From contig NZ_CP014546.1 of assembly GCF_001579805.1 (NCBI RefSeq), positions 1,178,001 through 1,242,000 on the forward strand: DNA of 64,000 nt, in the 5' to 3' direction. The first letter of the stretch is position 1; the number at the start of each line of letters is the position of its first letter. The translations under genes and the position numbers were made by a program. Of this stretch, positions 62,825 through 64,000 are shown piece by piece. Under the pieces are notes generated by a model that saw only the letters and a list, made by a program, of their open reading frames with translations, did not search any database and was not told the origin of the DNA. The stretch is from Pseudomonas azotoformans (GTDB taxonomy: Bacteria > Pseudomonadota > Gammaproteobacteria > Pseudomonadales > Pseudomonadaceae).

Positions 62825-64000
62825 TTACAAGTTGTAGCCGCGTTCGTTGTGTTGCGCCAGGTCGAGGCCGACGGCCTCTTCCTCTTCGGTCACCCGCAGG
62901 CCCATGACCATGTCCAACACCTTAAGGATGATGTAGGTCACGATCGCCGTGTAGATCACCGTGAAGCCAACGCCTTTGCACTGGATCCAGACTTGCGCAG
63001 CGATGTCAGTCACCGTACCGAAGCCACCCAGAGCAGGCGCTGCAAATACACCCGTGAGGATCGCCCCCACGATACCGCCGATACCGTGCACGCCGAAAGC
63101 GTCCAGGGAGTCGTCGTAGCCCAGCTTGCGCTTGAGGCTGGTGGCGCAGAAGAAGCAGATCACACCGGCAACCAGGCCGATTACCAGAGCGCCCATCGGG
63201 CCCACGGTGCCTGCGGCTGGGGTGACTGCAACCAGGCCCGCGACCACGCCCGAGGCAATGCCCAGTGCGCTTGGCTTACCGTGGGTGATCCACTCGGCGA
63301 ACATCCAGCCCAGCGCCGCAGCAGCGGTCGCGATCTGTGTAACCAGCATCGCCATGCCTGCGGTGCCGTTGGCCGCGGCGGCGGAACCGGCGTTGAAGCC
63401 GAACCAGCCGATCCACAGCATCGCCGCGCCGATCAGGGTGTAACCCAGGTTGTGCGGGGCCATCGGGGTGGTCGGGAAGCCTTTACGCTTGCCGAGCACG
63501 ATGCACGCAACCAGGCCAGCCACACCGGCGTTGATGTGCACCACGGTGCCGCCAGCGAAGTCCAGTACGCCCCAGTCCCACAGCAGGCCGCCGTTACCAC
63601 TCCAGACCATGTGCGCGATCGGCGCGTAGACCAGGGTGAACCAGATCGCCATGAAGATCAGCATCGCAGAGAACTTCATACGCTCAGCGAAGGCACCGAC
63701 GATCAGCGCCGGGGTGATGATGGCGAACGTCATCTGGAAGGTGATGAACACGGCTTCCGGGAACAATGCCGCAGGGCCGGTGATGCTGGCCGGGGTCACG
63801 CCCGCCAGGAACGCCTTGCCCATGCCGCCGAAGAAGGAGTTGAAGTTGACCACACCCTGTTCCATACCGGTGGTATCGAACGCGATGCTGTAGCCGTAGA
63901 CGACCCAGAGGATGCTGATCAGGCCAGTGATCGCGAAACACTGCATCATCACCGACAGAATATTCTTGGAGCGGACCATGCCGCCGTAGAACAGCGCCAG
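62825..64000 (-). CDS. amtB: Ammonium transporter AmtB (5' end outside window)
   Basis: The frame is open through the right edge (residues 'LALFYGGMVRSKN', the Amt signature, at the cut), so the signal peptide and first segment lie outside. About 391 residues are visible. Conserved features: 'GGTVVHINAGVAGL' (pore His), 'NLGYTLIGAAMLWIGWFGFNAGSA', 'GASGVV'-like 'GIASGVVAGLVAVTPAAG' and 'DAFGVHGIGGIVGAILTGVFA' with the second pore His. Conducts ammonium under nitrogen limitation and is usually controlled by GlnK, whose gene should lie just outside. Strong terminator follows. Confidence 0.95.
   Translation of the reverse strand: MALFYGGMVRSKNILSVMMQCFAITGLISILWVVYGYSIAFDTTGMEQGVVNFNSFFGGMGKAFLAGVTPASITGPAALFPEAVFITFQMTFAIITPALIVGAFAERMKFSAMLIFMAIWFTLVYAPIAHMVWSGNGGLLWDWGVLDFAGGTVVHINAGVAGLVACIVLGKRKGFPTTPMAPHNLGYTLIGAAMLWIGWFGFNAGSAAAANGTAGMAMLVTQIATAAAALGWMFAEWITHGKPSALGIASGVVAGLVAVTPAAGTVGPMGALVIGLVAGVICFFCATSLKRKLGYDDSLDAFGVHGIGGIVGAILTGVFAAPALGGFGTVTDIAAQVWIQCKGVGFTVIYTAIVTYIILKVLDMVMGLRVTEEEEAVGLDLAQHNERGYNL

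Overview
The window is a high-GC stretch of Pseudomonas chromosome, most like the P. fluorescens group. The evidence is gene order typical of that genus: cyaA-rnk-cyaY, lptM-lysA-dapF-xerC-sutA-amtB, argH-algR-hemC-hemD-hemX-hemY-dsbH-algQ-FKBP-algP, trxA-rho-ubiD and ppx/ppk-hemB. It also carries REP/REPIN repeats of the kind found in this group. I see no tRNA, rRNA, CRISPR array, prophage or insertion sequence. Both ends are cut inside genes: an RbbA-like ABC transporter on the left and amtB on the right.

Layout. 1-3.5 kb: an RbbA/YhhJ-type ABC exporter pair, then an AT-rich orphan gene preceded by a perfect 22-bp palindrome. 3.5-12.9 kb: a FliL-like periplasmic protein, a quinone oxidoreductase, glpT with a GlpR-type operator, chaC, a TonB-dependent receptor, a small outer-membrane-type protein, a ferredoxin-reductase-like protein and ubiD. 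13-15.7 kb: rho, trxA and a FadR-type regulator. 15.9-18.8 kb: a four-gene polar amino acid ABC transporter divergent from that regulator. 18.7-23.3 kb: a DUF1120-type chaperone-usher pilus operon on the minus strand. 23.7-28.7 kb: ppx, ppk and hemB. 28.9-34 kb: DedA, a fatty-acid hydroxylase family protein, elbB, a DUF188 protein and a cytochrome c-FTR1 iron permease. 34.2-37.4 kb: a four-gene lipoprotein/LpoB-like operon. 37.4-43.7 kb: a LysE exporter, an MscS-like channel, an ABC-F ATPase, a TIGR02444 protein, algP, an FKBP isomerase and algQ. 43.9-51.5 kb: dsbH, the heme genes, algR and argH. 51.7-64 kb: a GST, small conserved proteins, cyaA, rnk, DUF1289, cyaY, the lptM-lysA-dapF-DUF484-xerC-HAD operon, sutA and amtB.

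The main result is gene decay inside otherwise conserved neighbourhoods. Between argH and algR, where P. aeruginosa carries the sensor kinase gene algZ/fimS, only a short remnant remains. Recognisable kinase segments lie in one frame, two stop codons interrupt them, the N-box segment is gone, and the stop codon still overlaps the algR start. The AlgR receiver keeps Asp54 and Lys102 but has Ala82 where the conserved switch Thr/Ser is expected. This suggests an AlgR working without its kinase. A second remnant, the last 25 codons of a YjbQ-type gene, lies between sutA and amtB.

Other points of interest are two families of inverted-repeat elements at gene ends, a 39-bp repeat array in algP, and a hairpin between the pilus subunit and chaperone genes. 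The window is mainly core genome. I did not find a multi-gene defence or biosynthetic system of a new type.
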